Below, piece after piece: positions 39,838 to 40,630 of a stretch of 40,630 bases of DNA. Under the pieces are notes generated by a model that made no database searches, had not been told where the DNA came from, and saw only the letters and a list, made by a program, of their open reading frames with translations. The number at the start of each line of letters is the position of its first letter. Within the stretch, counting starts at the first letter, position 1. The position numbers and the translations under genes are program-made. Origin of the DNA: Methanothrix sp. (GTDB taxonomy: Archaea > Halobacteriota > Methanosarcinia > Methanotrichales > Methanotrichaceae); the NCBI GenBank assembly GCA_028688175.1, contig JAQTYS010000003.1, forward strand, positions 1 through 40,630, written 5' to 3'.

Positions 39838-40266
39838 ATGGCAGGCAGAGCTGAGAATCGCATGGACCGCAAATCGATGATGGCAAGAATTGGGCAGATT
39901 GTTAGCAGCTATCCAGAGGTGCAGACGGCTTATGTCTTTGGCTCTTTTCTGGAAAGAGATGATTTCCGGGACATAGATATTGCCCTGCTTTTATCTGGAA
40001 GTCTTTCCTCATATCGAGCCCTCAAACTGGCTCTGCGTGTCGGCAGCGATCTTGATTTAGGGATCCGGCCTGGCCGCGATTTCGATGTGAGAATTTTAAA
40101 TAATGCACATCCAGAGTTTCAGTTTGAAGTGGTTAAAAATGGCAGAACTGTTTTCACCCGAAACAGACAGGAACAGCATGATTTTGAGGCAGAAGTGATC
40201 TCTACTTACCTGGACCTCAAAGAGATGTACGATTCATACGACCGCAAATACCTGGCGAGGGCGTAA
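39838..40266 (+). CDS. nucleotidyltransferase-domain protein (MNT-like)
   Basis: GSFLERDDFRDIDIALLLSG (GS...DxD nucleotidyltransferase signature). Confidence 0.8.
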   Translation: MAGRAENRMDRKSMMARIGQIVSSYPEVQTAYVFGSFLERDDFRDIDIALLLSGSLSSYRALKLALRVGSDLDLGIRPGRDFDVRILNNAHPEFQFEVVKNGRTVFTRNRQEQHDFEAEVISTYLDLKEMYDSYDRKYLARA

Positions 40267-40267
40267 A

Positions 40268-40405
40268 ATGAGATCTTTGGCTCATATGAGAGAGATGGAC
40301 GAAGCTTTGGACGATTGGGGTAGGTATATGAGTATTCCTCTTGAAAAATTGCTCCCGTATGAAGTAAAGCGGATTTTATACTCTCATTCTAGCGGAGGAG
40401 AATGA
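40268..40405 (+). CDS. short ORF (45 aa) downstream of nucleotidyltransferase
   Basis: ATG at 40268 to TGA 40405; MRSLAHMREMDEALDDWGRYMSIPLEKLLPYEVKRILYSHSSGGE; begins 1 nt after the upstream stop and its 3' end carries a GGAGGAG RBS for the next gene. Confidence 0.45.
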   Translation: MRSLAHMREMDEALDDWGRYMSIPLEKLLPYEVKRILYSHSSGGE

Positions 40406-40630
40406 ATGTCTGATGAAATCTTCAAGATGCCCCGCATGGAAAAGGTGGAGTATGACGGCTTGGTGGAAGAGCAATATGTCTGCCGCATTGCTTTCAAGGG
40501 CGAGACACATCCTTACATTGCTCCATTTATCTATGTCTTTGATGGCAGGTTCATGTACTTCCTTTCCACCAACTACGGTAAAAAGGTGAAGCACTTTCGG
40601 GACAATCCATTCGTTACCGTGGAGATAGAG
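40406..40630 (+). CDS. pyridoxamine 5'-phosphate oxidase-family (FMN-binding split barrel) protein, partial
   Basis: MSDEIFKMPRMEKVEYDGLVEEQYVCRIAFKGETHPYIAPFIYVFDGRFMYFLSTNYGKKVKHFRDNPFVTVEIE; runs off the window. Confidence 0.75.
   Translation, partial: MSDEIFKMPRMEKVEYDGLVEEQYVCRIAFKGETHPYIAPFIYVFDGRFMYFLSTNYGKKVKHFRDNPFVTVEIE

Noticed and set aside
39838-40405. MNT/HEPN toxin-antitoxin pair
   Set aside because: The nucleotidyltransferase is clear, but the following 45-aa ORF is too short and lacks the HEPN RxxxxH motif.
1-40630. CRISPR array or cas genes
   Set aside because: No regularly spaced direct repeats or Cas signatures seen by eye.

Overview
This window is about 40.6 kb of a methanogenic euryarchaeal chromosome. 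The gene content (MptA, S3Ae, Hef, RNase HII, archaeal initiator tRNA, ferredoxin-dependent oxoacid metabolism) suggests a Methanothrix/Methanosarcinales-like organism; that placement is inference, since no search was possible. Housekeeping genes include hef, tRNA-iMet, rnhB, a class V aminotransferase, rps3ae, mptA, kptA, aroE, a cis-prenyltransferase-like gene and a DUF92 gene. Several accessory modules stand out. (1) A tightly packed operon at 6038-14032 encodes a 1376-aa Ig-like-repeat surface protein, a membrane-anchored partner, a 5-TM protein and a divergent FtsZ/tubulin-like GTPase. It is followed by thioredoxin/CcdA genes, and I consider it the best candidate for an undescribed system. 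(2) An operon encodes an XRE-cupin regulator, an acyl-CoA synthetase fused to ferredoxin, an oxoacid oxidoreductase alpha subunit and a beta-gamma fusion. (3) A stand-alone Spo11/TopoVI-A-like protein has an apparently degenerate Toprim. (4) A cis-prenyltransferase homologue lacks catalytic motifs and lies divergent to a DUF92/VTE6-like gene. (5) A radical SAM/DUF4130 DNA-metabolism pair is present. (6) A DUF4258/YgiT toxin-antitoxin locus has its antitoxin split at a G7 run and sits next to a transposase remnant. (7) An AT-rich EEP-nuclease gene pair is present. All calls come from reading the sequence and the supplied ORFs.
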